From assembly GCF_036373705.1 (NCBI RefSeq), contig NC_089867.1:16083501-16147500 (forward strand): 64,000 bases of DNA, given 5' to 3'. The notes beneath the pieces were generated by a model. It was not told the origin of the DNA. It ran no database searches and saw only the letters and a list, made by a program, of their open reading frames with translations. The position numbers were made by a program, and so were the translations under genes. The DNA comes from Amia ocellicauda. Its lineage: Eukaryota; Chordata; Actinopteri; Amiiformes; Amiidae. Numbering within the stretch: the first letter of the stretch is position 1; each line of letters begins with the position of its first letter. Positions 50,276-63,115 of the stretch are shown piece by piece.

Positions 50276-51219
50276 CCAATTCACCAATGAATGAAAATAA
50301 AATAACTAATCGGTTGTTGATATCTAAGTAAAAGTGCTTCGGCTCTCACTCGAAATAAGAGAGCAGTATATCTACCATATTCATAGAATCTATAAAGATT
50401 ATTTACTTTAACTGATCATTTAAATATTCTCTAAAAAGTTAATTTACTTGAATTGATCATTTAAATATTGTCCTCCATAGTGCCCACAGTGATCCTAATT
50501 GGGAAAGTGGTCTGTCCAACAGCAGCAGCACAGGTGAGAGACTGGACTCCAAGTGTTTAACACAACTTCTATATTTCCGACTCGCTTTTCTCATTAAAAT
50601 CGATACAAATACCTGTCACACTCCCTGCCGTTTCACTTTTAAAATATGCTATGTATTTATAAGTTTTAAACCATTGATTTGACTGTTCATCTGCCTTCCT
50701 CTCCCTGTGGTCCTGATGAGACAGACCGGGACATGAAAAACACACGGACTGCAGTACTGTGTAGTGTAGTGTAGTGTATTTGCGGTAGTAGCTATATAAT
50801 ATTGTAGTATATAGTATATGGCTTCTATACACACACTACACTAGCAACACATCAGCTACCACAATACATTCGTACAAATGTCGAAAAGTTAAAGTTTATC
50901 TCACTAAAGGGTTGCAACAGGTGACTGCTCTCTTGGTTATCACCTTTGATCTTATTAACTTAAATGACAACATATTACCGATTTGTGGAAATAGAAATGC
51001 ATATTGAGGCAAGATTTGTCCGGCTGGCTTTTCCTACTTATATCTGCCCTATAGTTGTTTAAATTACTTCAAATAGTCACAGAAAGAAACAAAATCAATT
51101 GCAACAAAGAAATAATCACCATCTCTGTGGAAAAAACTACCATAAAGAAAAAGAAGCACATAGACAGACGTCAATGTGGTTTTTAGTGCATTATTTTCAA
51201 AACCGAGATGATTTCTTAC

Positions 51220-51325
51220 ATGGTGTGATGGAGGCAGCGTCAGTGATCCTAGAGTCTCTCTGCCCGGGATCCTGATCTGTGCTCTGGCTTTTTGTGTTGT
51301 AAATCCCGTCTGAATCTCTGCTGCA
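51220..51325 (-). other. GEM: Inferred non-coding first exon of GEM
   Basis: Downstream of the TATA box at 51,354 on the minus strand, about 105 nt run to a consensus donor (GTAAGAAAT, intron side 51,211-51,219). No long coding frame is present. The only downstream minus-strand gene before another stop signal is GEM, whose start exon has an acceptor and so needs an upstream exon. The implied intron is about 6.9 kb. The 5' edge is an estimate from TATA spacing. Confidence 0.5.
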
Positions 51326-51349
51326 CACTAATGCGCTTTCCACTGTGTT

Positions 51350-51382
51350 GGTTTATATAAAGTAGGGCTCAGAGACGTCATC
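51350..51382 (-). promoter_or_regulatory. CRE plus TATA promoter, probably GEM
   Basis: On the minus strand, TGACGTC lies at 51,374-51,380 and a strong TATA box (TTTATATAAA) at 51,352-51,361, about 15 nt downstream. CRE plus TATA is a typical immediate-early promoter design, and GEM is a mitogen-induced gene, so the assignment fits. Confidence 0.6.
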
Positions 51383-52399
51383 ATTCCTCCCTTCCTCCAG
51401 GCCAGACCCCAGAGTCAGAGAGAGGGGGTTTCCTCTAATCCAGCAGAGGAGTCTGTAGGTTGGCCAGCTCATACATGCCAACTGGGAGACCATTATCATT
51501 TGAAAGCAGTAGACTATACATGGGCAATACCGCATTGGATTTATATTCTAGTGACCTATCTTATGAGTTTGTATTTAAATGCAACAATAGGGAAATCTCT
51601 ATTATTTTTGACTGCATTATCTACAGTGCCTCCACTGCATCCCTACAGACACTCCCCTACACTGATCCAGGGTTTGGTGAAAGAAGCTTCTCAGAGTTCC
51701 CTTCTAGGGGAGAACTGTATTTTAAAGCCAACAGAGAGATGGGAGAAGTCCATTTCTGCCCGTTTGCTGGCACCAGGAGGGCTGAATCTCCTCTGAGGTA
51801 ACTGTCAGTCTCACATCTGTTTTCTCAAAATGGTCATATAGAACTGCAACAGTTCTCTCATGTCCTACAAAATCTTTTCGGTATCTATAATGGTGAGTAA
51901 ATGCATTTTGGACTGTGGTCGGATGAGCTCAGTGTAAAGTGTAGAACTTGTATATTTGTCCTCTTCAGATATTCTCTGCCTCGGGTGTGCACTCCAGGTC
52001 TTTGTTAAGGTTAAGTACTTTGTAAAGAACCTTTACACAAGCGCTCTGACAACAAGAAACTGGTCATCTTAGGTCAATTCAATCGGGAGTTATAATGAGG
52101 TTACCGTAGAGTAAGCTTGCTAGAGTAAGGTCCTGAACTGCTAATTAAAGAGATTACTGAGAACAAGATTGATCTAAATAAGCATATTAAACAAACTTCT
52201 AAATATATGATACATTAAGCTATATCCTTTTGTAGATGGTTCATTCAGGGTGATTCTGAACCTGGTCCAGCAGATTAGCAGTGCAGTGATTACAATACTG
52301 CAACAAAATCATGTACAGGCACCTTTCTATATATATATATAATTAAAAAAACAATACAAATTATGAAACACCATGGTAAAGCACATGTACCAGGCAGCA
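51383..52399. other. Intergenic upstream of GEM promoter
   Basis: A C/T-rich patch lies just upstream of the CRE (51,385-51,470), followed by ordinary AT-rich sequence. No other feature is supported. Confidence 0.4.
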
Positions 52400-52590
52400 G
52401 TGTGGAGAAGCGCTCAGGGCTCAGGGCTCTGGAGTGGAGGGTTGTCAGTCTCAGCTGGGGGCACTGCTGTTGTACCCTTGAGCAAGGTACTGTACCTAGA
52501 TTGCTCCAGTAAAAATCCAGCTTTATACATAAGTAATTGTATGTCAAAATAATGTGACATCTTGTAACCATAGTTATTTGCCCTGGATAT
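52400..52590 (+). repeat. tRNA-headed SINE, copy A
   Basis: A head related to a tRNA promoter (GTGTGGAG, GGGTTGT-type B box degraded to GGGTTGTCAGTC) is followed by GTACCCTTGAGCAAGGTACT, GATTGCTCCAGTAAAAATCC, and a tail with GTGACATCTTGTAAC and CCCTGGATA. It is the same family as the copy at 61,765-61,950. Confidence 0.7.
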
Positions 52591-54470
52591 TATAATATTG
52601 CTAAAACCAATGCCAACAAAGTGCAAATATGATTGTGTCAACAGCTGCCAATTTAGGTTAGTGAAGCCTCAAAATAGGCCTGAGAAACAGATTGGTTAGG
52701 AACAGTAATATAATCCTTAATTTGGATCTTAGCTTCATTTTAAAGCTAAATTGTTTGGTTGATTTTTATTACATGAATAATTATTCTCCTGAGATTGAGG
52801 TTTAAATCTGACAACTATATTGTGTACGCCCATTAAGATTAGCTTTTAACAAAACGAAACAAAAAATCAAATCAGAACAAAATGTTTCTCTGCCTTCTCA
52901 AGCTGTGCTAGACAGATTTTTAAAATAATAATGCTACCAAAAAACCCCTTGGCAGATTGGACGTCCAGATTCCAGAGAGATTATCAGGCAGGATTTAATA
53001 TCTAATTTGTTATTATCATCATTATTATTATTATGTGGCAGATAAGGACGCACATTCCAGAGCAACCAGATTTTCAGAGCCATATGTAGAACATTTGTAT
53101 GCCGTCTTTAGCAGTGGTATGTGAAAGGGAATCTGTCCTCAAAACTGATATTTACATGCGTTATCAACTTTGGAAGTAGAACATGAATGTTGTGTAGTTC
53201 ATTATAAACAGTCAAAGGGAACTTCATCAACCTTGTGTGTCGAATCAATTTAATCAATTTTTAAAATACAAAGATTTCAATTGTACGTTTAAACAAATGC
53301 TTCACATTTACATTATGTTTCCTTCAAACAGTTTGTGTCTCTGCCATGTAGCACCACGTCTGCAGTATTAATGTATTACCAGCAGCTCTCAAACATCTCC
53401 TCGATTCATCAGAGTGTTGCTTGGAACTGGAGACCCGTTTAATCAGCCCACGATCAGAAGTCAAATCTGCATGAGTAGGATCCCTGAATGTATAGTTTGT
53501 GTAGAGGAATGCACGGAGATTGCTTTACAGCGATAGATTTGCATATTTCTACAGTGAAACAAATGAATATATATTTTTACTATAGTTCACTTCCTGTCAG
53601 ATCCAATGACCTTTAGCAAAGATAACAAGTAAAGGTAGTTTTTCTACCTATGTATTATTTATTCATTTCTTTCTTGGCTGTATTTTCCAGTATTAATTAA
53701 CAAACCGCAGAATTATATCAAAAGTTTTCCTCTCAGAGTCCCAATACCCCATTAAACAAAAGCCCATATTTGAAAAATTGCTATAATTTCTTCCCTTTTC
53801 GTATATTATAAAGAAATAATTTCAAGGTTAAAGACACATTTTTTTTCCCCAAAGAAATAGAAAATTTCTCCATACACTACTTATTGTTTTTGCAGGTAAA
53901 ACTTTCACTCCTCATTATTTTTGTTCCCAAAGCATGTGAAATTAAATGAAAGTAAGACAATGTGTTATAGATCAGCATCGTAAGTCCCTACACAATATAA
54001 CAGTACCAAATCAGGACAATGAGATTGTGCTTTTTTGGTTTTGAAAACATTTGATTGCACGCCACCTAAAAATATCTGGAATAACACAAATATAGTGGAA
54101 TGGTGCTTCTGAGTGATTAAACATCATGAACACCCTAAACAACACAGAACTACCGATGCCGTCCAGAGCAGTTACTGTCTGTAACTTGCGAGTCTGATTG
54201 CTGTCCCTGTCGATCCGGTCATTCTTTCATTCCCCTTTTAGGTCAGATGTTTATGATGCCCATCCACCATGCGCAGCCCTTCTTGTGCAGTGGAAGTGTG
54301 GTAGGCCACACAGCAGGGAGCCTGTTTTTATGAGCCGTGGTGAATGAAGCGCGATGCACTGGGACTCTGAAAAGGACAGTGAGTCTTCATCTCCTCTGGC
54401 TCTGCCCAGTCAAGACCGAGGGGGCGATGGAGTCTGCTGAGAGCCAGGCAGCATTCAAGGAGGGCGGCTT
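52591..54470. other. Intergenic / TRIQK downstream
   Basis: No exon other than the adjoining TRIQK 3' UTR is recognised. The GC content rises near 54,240-54,470, which is probably TRIQK 3' UTR. Confidence 0.4.
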
Positions 54471-55659
54471 TTACTCCACATCCAGGTCCAAGTCCATTTC
54501 TGTGGTCAATTTCAGGTAGAAAAAAGCATATACAGACACCAGGAATACCAGCACAGCCATGAGGATAAGAACAATATCCTGAAATCACAAAATAAAATCT
54601 TATTTAAATAAATGGGGGGGCAGGAAAGACAATCTGTATAATGTGATGTTTATAATTTGCCAAAATATAGTTGCATGACTTAGAACATTGAAAATAAACA
54701 TTTGATTTGCTGTTGTTAACTCTTAGATTACCACTTAAAAATATCCTCATTGGCAAAAACAAATGTAAATAGCTTTATGAATTCAGTTCATATATCAAAG
54801 CAGCACCTACCCGTATTCCCAGGGCACTTTTCTTAGCTTCTGCTTTTAATCTGCTTGCTTTTAAGGCAGATTTGGTTTTCTTATAGTCCTGTTTTCCTGA
54901 AATACAATGATGATGATTGTATTGATTGTAATGATCAATGAAGCCATCAATATTGATGTCTACCCAGAGCAGATAAGGAATTTTAACAGCATGTCCAATT
55001 ATTTTCCCACTTTTTTGCCAGTTACTGAACTTGGCTCACTGCTACGACGTCCTCAGGAGGGATGAGACAAATGCCTGAAGCGTGCAATGAAGGATTCACA
55101 GTCGTGCATCGGTGCTAGGATCAGAGGGTATCAGGGTTTCTCTTTTTGACTATCTTATTCTTTTGATCTTCCTCTCTCTTCCATTCTAGCTTTCAGTCAT
55201 ACCATCTTAAATGGATATGAATCACCACAAGCAAAGCTTAATGTGAACTTCTCTAGATATCCTTTCTTTCCCTCTGCTGAACTTTATTTTATTTACATCT
55301 AGTGTAATAAATAACTAGCACAAGAGAAGCTGCTCTCCACTCAGTCTTATCTGAAAAACAGTTAACAAAGACCACTATGCAAATTGGACTCTGTGTTCAG
55401 GTTAAGTGAACTCCTTCTTATCCATTCTCTCTATACAGTAATTCATGCTAAGGATCAAGGACCAAGGATCTCTTATTAAAGTTACACTTAGTTGTAATGT
55501 TTCCTTATCTAAGCGTTCAGTCACAAGAATTTTCAAATTCTGAAACATGTTATCAACCACTATAAACACGTTACCAAGCAGCAATGACATGAACATACCG
55601 ATTTGTTTGCGGTATTGATCAACTGGAAGCCTGGCAGCAGTCGCATCTTTCCTTCCCAT
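54471..55659 (-). CDS. TRIQK: TRIQK, triple QxxK/R motif protein
   Basis: A small ER membrane protein of poorly known function, conserved in vertebrates. Coding exons in order: 55599-55659, 54811-54896, 54471-54578; phases close to 84 aa (human 86). It starts MGRKDATAARLPVDQYRKQI. The three QxxK motifs are visible as QYRK (15-18), QIGK (19-22) and QDYK (23-26). A basic stretch follows, then one C-terminal membrane helix (IVLILMAVLVFLVSVYAFFY) and a short acidic tail ending DLDLDVE. The exon carrying the start continues to an acceptor at 55,695, so a 5' UTR exon lies further upstream. One candidate donor on the minus strand is at 57,016, in a GC-richer patch at 56,960-57,480, but this is not secure. 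Confidence 0.95.
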
Positions 55660-55694
55660 GATTTTCTCAGATGTCCAAAATAAACCAAAGGAAG

Positions 55695-56147
55695 CTGGTA
55701 AAAGAAAAGATGGGGTACACCTCTGTCTTAAACACTAGTCTTCACTTAAGTACGTTTCCTTATGTATGTACAGAAAACACTTTATTTCAAAGTGTAACTT
55801 AATGTGAGTATACAAAGAAACAAAATGTGTGAAATTATTCAAATTACATTATTTGTTAGAACAGGTCATGTACGATGAGTATATATACACATTGTTGTAG
55901 TTTTTAATATGTATTAATTTCATAAAGATAATTTGTTTATTAACAAACATGTAGCAGCAACTGGTTTGCTTACAGTCTTCTCTCCCAATGAAGGCAATGC
56001 ACTCATTCGCAAACTATAAGAATATACTGCCCCCTCGTGGTAATAAGTAACATAACCCCTGAACAGGTAAAATACTTAATCATTTCCACTGGAACTTTGT
56101 TAGCAAAGTAACTAATAGTACTAATAAACCTTTTAAAGAAATGATGT

Positions 56148-56180
<33 letters not shown>

Positions 56181-57820
56181 GGTGCATAGAAAGAGATAGA
56201 TAGACTTTTTCCGTTGTTTTACTGGCTGTTTTTGTTTTTACTCTGTTGCACTGTGTTGCTGCTTTTTATTGTTTTTGCTTTGCATGGAGCACCTTTTTGC
56301 CTTGGTTTTTGAGAATAAAGGCATTAAAAATCAACAGAGAGAGAGATGGGGGATAGATTGCTTCAGGATGCAGTAGTCAGGGAAGTGTTTTATACAGTGT
56401 TATTTTTCATACAATTTCAGACGATCTTGAGCTTTCTTAAACAACATCCAGCCCTGTCTAGAACCTCTCCATGTGACGGCTTTTGCTTTCTTTATGATGC
56501 ATCTTCAACAGCAGCACATGAGATCAGAAACGGCGCATTCAGGGCATCCATGCTCTGCTGCATTTGCAATACAGAAAACATCTGGACCAACACCTACTAA
56601 ATATCGTTTCTAATTCAGACGACAAAATGAACCGATATTATTTGTATTGTCGTCATTGTTATTATGCACGATTATCCTCCGATCACCGATCGAAACACTG
56701 AGATTCCTGATACAGAAATTCAGATATTGCAGTTTTTGGAGTTAATGAAACTGTTTTCTCTCCCTTCCGGCTCCGATAGAGTAAACAGACTCTGGATCAC
56801 AAACACTGAACACGCATGTATCATGTATGCACACGCAAATCCCTCAGGCAGAACGACGTCTGGGCTCATTGTCATTTTTAAACAATATTCTTATATTATG
56901 AACGCTAATTAAGTTGTGCGTCACTGCGCAGTTGATTTAATATTTTTCTTGCCAAATGCCAACACTACGCTTTCTTAACACCGCCCTCCCTGCCGCTGAC
57001 TGACAGCTCCACTCACCAATCACCGTCCAGATTACACATGAAGCAACCAATTGCAAACACAAGAGTCAGCGTGTGCATCATGGCATCATCTTCAATGCAA
57101 TGTTAAAATGCTTTTGTTAAAAAATACCACTTATTGGTGTGAATAAAGCAAAACAAACAGTTTGATATCATGCTTATTGGACAGCTATATATTTCAAAGA
57201 GCTGCAGAAGTGCCGATACCTGCTTGATTTCCGAGATGTTGATGTGGTGCAAGATGGACTTTGCCTGCTGCTGCTGCTCCAGGACGAATACGCGCTTATC
57301 CAATGCGCGGAGACAGCAGTGCATACAGGTCGAGTCCGTGTAGCGCACATTTCCGCAGTTCTGCACGGATCTGCGCTGATACACCAATAAGATTGGAGAG
57401 ATTCTGCAAATCTGCGCAGATCTGCGGAAATCTGCGCCACATGAAGGTGTGACCTGTGCGTGATGTCATACAGCGACCACGCCTCTTCAGTTGAAAATAA
57501 GAGCGGCAGACGACACACAAAGATACATACCGTTTATATGTGCCAGTCCCTAATGCACACGTCCTGTGGTATTACTACAGAAAAAAAAACAATTGCTACA
57601 GCAGTGCCCCATGACTTTGTGGGTCATTTTAGCACAGCTTCATTGTACCTTTCGTGTGGTTTTATTCCTGTCTTACTATGCATGTGTTGCACTGTGCTAC
57701 AGTATGTGTTGTTTAAAGTGTGGTGGAATTGGCTGAGACAAAGATTTGTTATTTGAGATAATCCAAATTGCCCTGTAGTCGTTTGAGTGTTTTTTGTTGT
57801 TGTATTTTTTGCATTTTCAG
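55695..57820. other. TRIQK upstream region
   Basis: It should contain the TRIQK first exon and promoter. A (CA)n/(TA)n run lies at 56,148-56,180. A CpG-richer patch lies at about 56,960-57,480, with the short repeated motif TCTGCG(C/G)A near 57,400-57,435. Open frames in that patch have no recognisable domains. Confidence 0.35.
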
Positions 57821-57824
57821 TGTG

Positions 57825-57950
57825 TTCATTGCCCGGGATGGAATAGTGTCCCGTCCCGGGTGTGCCTGGCCTTGAAGCGCCCTGTGTACGTTGGGCTGGC
57901 CTCCAGCTCATCACCCTGTACTGGAGGAAGCTGGGGGATACTTGTTATTT
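57825..57950 (+). repeat. Dispersed repeat relic (fish SINE/L2-like 3' part)
   Basis: Motifs of the kind GTCCCGTCCCGGGTGTGCCTG, GGCTCCAGCTCATCACCCTG and TACTGGAGGAAGC follow the order seen in a common fish repeat. The usual terminal ATGGATGG run is lost. It is recognised from pattern memory only. Confidence 0.45.
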
Positions 57951-60900
57951 AAATGTTTAATTGACACACATTAACGTTTTAACAATATGTAAAATGTATT
58001 TCCATCCCTAGGCAATATGAATACTGCTGTACGGTGAGCTTGCTTCTTCCTAAATACACTGGAAACACAGACAGCTATCTTTAGCTACACCTCAGCTGGA
58101 TGTTCTCACCAGAGGACACCTCAACATGGCCAGTAAGACAAAGGGATGTAGATTATCTTAAAAGGATGTGTGTATTGAAAGCCATGTTTGCTTTCCCAAC
58201 TGAACTGTGTCTGCATATCTTTTATGATATCATATAGTGTAATTTGGACTTTGCTGATTTTAAGGAATTCATATCATGTATTTTTGTTATTTCAGAAGTT
58301 GACTGCATCATCTACATACTGATTACCATTACATCAAATTATAAGTCAAATACAATTAGAAGGAGCAGCGTTTAGATACTTGGCACAATGGATTCACAAT
58401 AAGGGGACAGATATTGTTTTGTTAATGATGTAGATTTTGCAATGAAAGTTAAACAAACAAGATGTTAATCTGTAAAACTGTCCACTATGTAACCAAACGA
58501 AGGAATGCTTTTGTTAATAGGAAAAGGGATCCCGGAAGGCACTGGAAGATTATACAGAGGACAGTGCTATGTTTTATTTAAGTAACATAATTTAATAATT
58601 TAAACACATGACAGCAAAGCAAGCAATTCTTACCCAGTTAGTATTTCCAAATTGGTGACTGGCATGTAGTATTTTATTAAACAATTCTTATAAAAAAAGA
58701 ATATAAAACATAATCAAATCATTGCATATATGAAACTTACATATGCACATTTTTTATTTTATTTGAGATATTAAATTAACCCTTTTATTTACAAAAGTCT
58801 GAATACAATAAGAGTTTCTCGAATTAAGACCGACAGGAAGCCCCAGTTCACATTCTGGCTAGGATTAAACAAAGAAAAAAATATCTCATGACACTTGACT
58901 TCGAGCACGCTTTTGGTGAATTGGAGATCTTTACAGAAGCTGCATTCAGATCACTTACCTCTGCGTTTTTCTATTGGTCATGACTGACCTAATTGGAACG
59001 TCAGTGCTGTTAAGCCCTCTGTCAGCCATCCGCCCCAACCCCCATGGCTGTTACAAAAGAGCCAAGCAAAGGTAAGAGTCAGCAAAGAGAGCAACATAAT
59101 CAGGCCTCCTTTGTTGTGTGCAGTAATTCGATGACTGGCTTCATTACATCTACTTCACTTTACCGTGATAGGCATATGGCACTTTATGAATAAATAACTA
59201 ACTCGCAAGATAAACTTGTTGATCAAGTTGCCTAATTCAGATGCTAGTAGCAGTTGGTAAATTGTCATGTTGTCTACTCCTGGTTTATTCACACAACAAT
59301 GATTTGATCCAATACAAAACTAGTTAGATGCAGCTGACAGAGCCCTGGGGCATGTGGTTTGAAAGAGACAGCCTCTCACATTTCTAGTGCATAAAAAGTC
59401 TGTCTATAATAGTCGTCTATTCTATAGAGAAAAGGCATACATAATTTACTGCGTTCCAGATCAGGTTTTCTCGTTATAACATTAGAGTTCTTACAAATGT
59501 GTGGGGGGGCATCTGGCCCATATTACTCATTTGGATTTGTAGTCTTAAATATATAACCAAACCGAATTTCCAGACACACATATAAATATTAAGCTTGGAC
59601 CAGTATTTCTGGGTAGCTTTATATCCCATTTAGAATTGTGAATACCGAATTCAAATCCCTACATAGTTTCCTCTGTTTGAGATGAGGGATCACCCCAGAT
59701 GACAATATAATGGTGTGATCCCCACATTTTAACATTTAACATTAAGTTAAATTACATTTTGACAACTTCAAATTGTAGACTCCCAGATACATCACAACAA
59801 CATTATCTGCAGTGTTGTGACCTCTGTTTAAGCTCTACAGTATTAATGACATAATCAACCATTCTGTTGGCTTGAGTTTGGGGCAGGACAATGAGTCACA
59901 ATGATGCAACAAGTATTCAAATACATTTAAAAGGCAAGCCATATAAGTGTTTACACAAGAGTGTTGATATGGTTATTGTATTGGGGTATATTGGTGTTCA
60001 TTTAATATTGTTTGTTCAATGAGAATTATTTGAACCAACCCTCATATATTCCTGTGACTATCAACACAGTTCATTGACTGATACCCAAGCATTTTGATAA
60101 CCATGTTCTAACATAATACAATCCAATGATATATTACAATTGTAACAGACATGTTCTTATTGTAATCACAGTTAAAGGCACTGAATATGTATATATCTTT
60201 ATTTATATATAATAGCTTTATGTTTTAGATATATATCACAATGTGTCACACTTATTGATTTTTTGTCCAATTCACTGATTTAAGATGTTTCACTTTAAGG
60301 CAATAATATTATTCAGTGATTTAACTATTTGACATTTTGCCCCAGACACTAGGACTGTCATCCCTCTTCACTGTAGGCTAACTGTCACACAATTTCACTA
60401 AAACCTGGTTGACGCTTGTTCTTTCTATCAGAAAAAGAAGATTCTCTTGGCAGCCAGTCTCATCCTTCAATTAGGTGTTGCACACTCTCTAGAAACGGGT
60501 CATAGAAAGATTTCTTCTGCATCTCATTGTTGTACCCTGTGAAAGCCAGCAAGATCATAACTATTTGGTCCAATACAAAATTGAAGAGGTTATTCTTGTA
60601 TTTTTTATTCTCATTCAGGAATCTTTCTGTTACAAGAGTTCATCTTTTCAGTTTACAGTGACTCCATGACTCTTTTGAACAGCTTTGTTATGGTCACTCC
60701 CAGGATTACAGTGATGAAGGAGTACAAAGTATAATGTTCAGTATTCAGCAGTCTTAGAGCTCCGATTGTCTACCACATGGTGAGCGCTCTCACTTTTTCA
60801 ACAGCAACTTTTTTTTCAACTCCCCCCAGTGACTTCATTGACACCAGCCCCTTTCATTCCCATTTGTACCACACCCTATCAGGCTTTGCTGCAAAATGCG

Positions 60901-61764
60901 TCTACCAATCAGGAAACCAACATACCTTAATGTGACAACCCCCTCCCCCGCTGTGCACTCATCATATGGATACAGACACTAAGCTTTTACAATCCACCAC
61001 TATAATGATGTTTAACAATTTGCAGTAGGTTTTAACCCAGGGAATGCTGATTTCATGTCAGTCCTGTTAATGAAAAACTAATATTTTTTATTATGAATTG
61101 TGTTCTAAAGCACATATTAAACTCTTTTCCAGACCTGTATTTTCCATTTTAGAAGCAGTGCTTAAATATGCTTTATTTGGATATGACTGCAGGGGAAAGT
61201 TTAATCCATTACTTTGTTAAATTTAGATAAGACTATTGTAATGGTCACCTTGTTGCATTATTTTCAGTCGTCAGTTGGTGCAAACTCTGCAGTTAACATA
61301 TAAATTAACAAGCACAAAAGACAATTTCACTAGCTTCCTATAATTCAGAAGAAAATACAGAAGCCAACCACTTGCCAGACAGAAGCTATTATATCTCTCT
61401 GATCTCCTTCAATACTTAGGTGTTTTTCTGCTAAAGCTAGTCTAATTCCCTGTATTAAATGCAGCTTTGTTTATGCATTTAAATGATCAAATTCAAACAT
61501 GAGTACTAATAATTAGGCATTTGTCCTGCCTTCATGATTACATTGTAATTCATTTGTTTTCCTGCAGGTGTCTATGTAGCTGCTCCAGTTAAACTAAAAC
61601 AAGGCATAATAAAGAAATCATATAAAGTTCTAATTAATTTGAAAATGTAAACGTAATTATGATGATTTGTGGCTTTTGAATACATTTACTTTAAAGAAAG
61701 ACTGAAGTCTATCAGATGCGATCTGAGGAAAACTGTTTTAAACTATTTCTGATACTGGCAAAGT
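57951..61764. other. Long intergenic stretch, nothing supported
   Basis: AT-rich DNA with stops in all frames. I found no exon, RNA gene, transposon terminus or microsatellite of note. Regulatory elements for RBM24 or TRIQK could lie here, but the sequence alone does not show them. Confidence 0.45.
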
Positions 61765-61950
61765 TTATTAGGGTAACTTGCAGTTGTTACAGCATATCAC
61801 ATTATGTTTACCCACTTATACAGCTGGAGTTTTACTGCAGAAATCTACATAATCTACAATCTTCAGCAGTGTCCTCTACCTGGGATTGAACCCTCAACAC
61901 TCTTGTTCAGAGTCCAGGGTCCTATACTCTACTCCAATATCTTTATACAT
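61765..61950 (-). repeat. tRNA-headed SINE, copy B
   Basis: On the minus strand the head shows GAGGGTTCAATCCCAGGTAG, a good tRNA B-box, preceded by GGACTCTGAACAAGAG. The body shares CAGTAAAACTCCAGCTGTAT and AATGTGATATGCTGTAAC with copy A at 52,400. The tail runs into TTACCCTAATAAAC. Confidence 0.7.
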
Positions 61951-62641
61951 TTTACTGAGGGAATAAAAAAGAAAATCTAGGTGATTCATACATGTTTTTA
62001 TATATTTTTTTAAATATGGCTGTTTAAAAATAGAGACAAAAATAAATGTTTAATTTACTAAAATATAATATATATTACTACTTGCAATTAATTATGTTTA
62101 TCTTTTTATGGAATGTATATTTTTGTATATATGGAACTATTAATGACAAACAGCTAATTAAGTGAATGTGTCCTATTATTAAAGCCGACCGGGGAAGAAA
62201 GAAGAAGAAGAAGAAAAAAACTAAAATGTATTAGTATTAATTATGTATTATCTGTGTCGCCTTTAATTCGCGACTTAACACTAACAATGAATTGAATTTG
62301 TGCTTACATCCCCCCACATATGAATTTGTTTGTTTGTTTTCTCTCAACAGAAAAAAACGTTTTCATTAACTTTCTTAGTTCTCTCTAGCTTACATTGGAC
62401 TACACGTTTATATAAGAGTTGCATAGCCTTTATACAGACAGATCATCTATTTTCTGTTGACCTGTCCAGTCTTGTGGATCATTTCTTTGTTTTAAGCAGG
62501 CTATCTTAGATGAGGTCTACACAAGTTGAAAGAAAACTAGTCAATTCCACATAGTATTTATCCAACATAGCAATATCTGTTAACACAGGCAGGCCCACAG
62601 GTTCAACAATGGTAGACTTTAAACAAAGCACGCCGAAAACA

Positions 62642-62685
62642 AATATATATATATATATATATATAGATAGATAGATAGATAGATA
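62642..62685. repeat. (AT)n(GATA)n compound microsatellite
   Basis: About 11 AT units followed by five GATA units, upstream of RBM24. Confidence 0.95.
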
Positions 62686-62769
62686 CACTTGTGAATGAAA
62701 CTCAATGAAACTCAAGCGGACTGACTTTTTCCATGCAGCCCAACACAACTAACAGCATTTCCCATAGGA

Positions 62770-63115
62770 TCACAGGGGCTCCCGTGTCGCCCAACAGCTG
62801 GGGGCCGCGGGGGGCGGGGAGCGGGGCGGACTGGGGTCGAGCCCCTCTCGGGTGTCACGCCGGGTGGGGTTTCCACTGGGTGCTGTGGGCGGGGAGCCCC
62901 TCTCGGGTGTCACACGGCTGGGTGGGGTTTGCAGGAGCGCATTGAGTGGGATGGGGAGAGCCAGGGCAGTTCGGTGCAGAAGAACCAAAGAGAAGCACAG
63001 CGAGCCTCGTCCCGGACGATTGAAAACGCACCTACCTCGAGTGTTTTCCCACTCCCTTTCTTAAAAGCGACACCCCCCTTTACACACACACACATTGCAC
63101 TGGGCTCTTGAGAAG
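62770..63115 (+). promoter_or_regulatory. RBM24: RBM24 CpG island / 5' UTR
   Basis: GC and CpG content rises sharply from about 62,770 and stays high through the first exon and into the intron (to about 63,380), in contrast to the AT-rich flanks. No TATA box is evident. A direct repeat with a 55-bp period (GAGCCCCTCTCGGGTGTCAC at 62,839 and 62,894) lies inside. The transcription start cannot be placed exactly. Confidence 0.65.

Noticed and set aside
50756-50780. Tandem GTAGT-type repeats as a telomere-like or CRISPR-like array
   Set aside because: Only four to five short degenerate units with no spacers, in a vertebrate genome.
57103-57520. Possible gene or TRIQK first exon in the CpG-richer patch
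   Set aside because: A donor candidate exists at 57,016, but nothing confirms exon edges. The open frames are low in recognisable features, so this is only mentioned in the gap entry.
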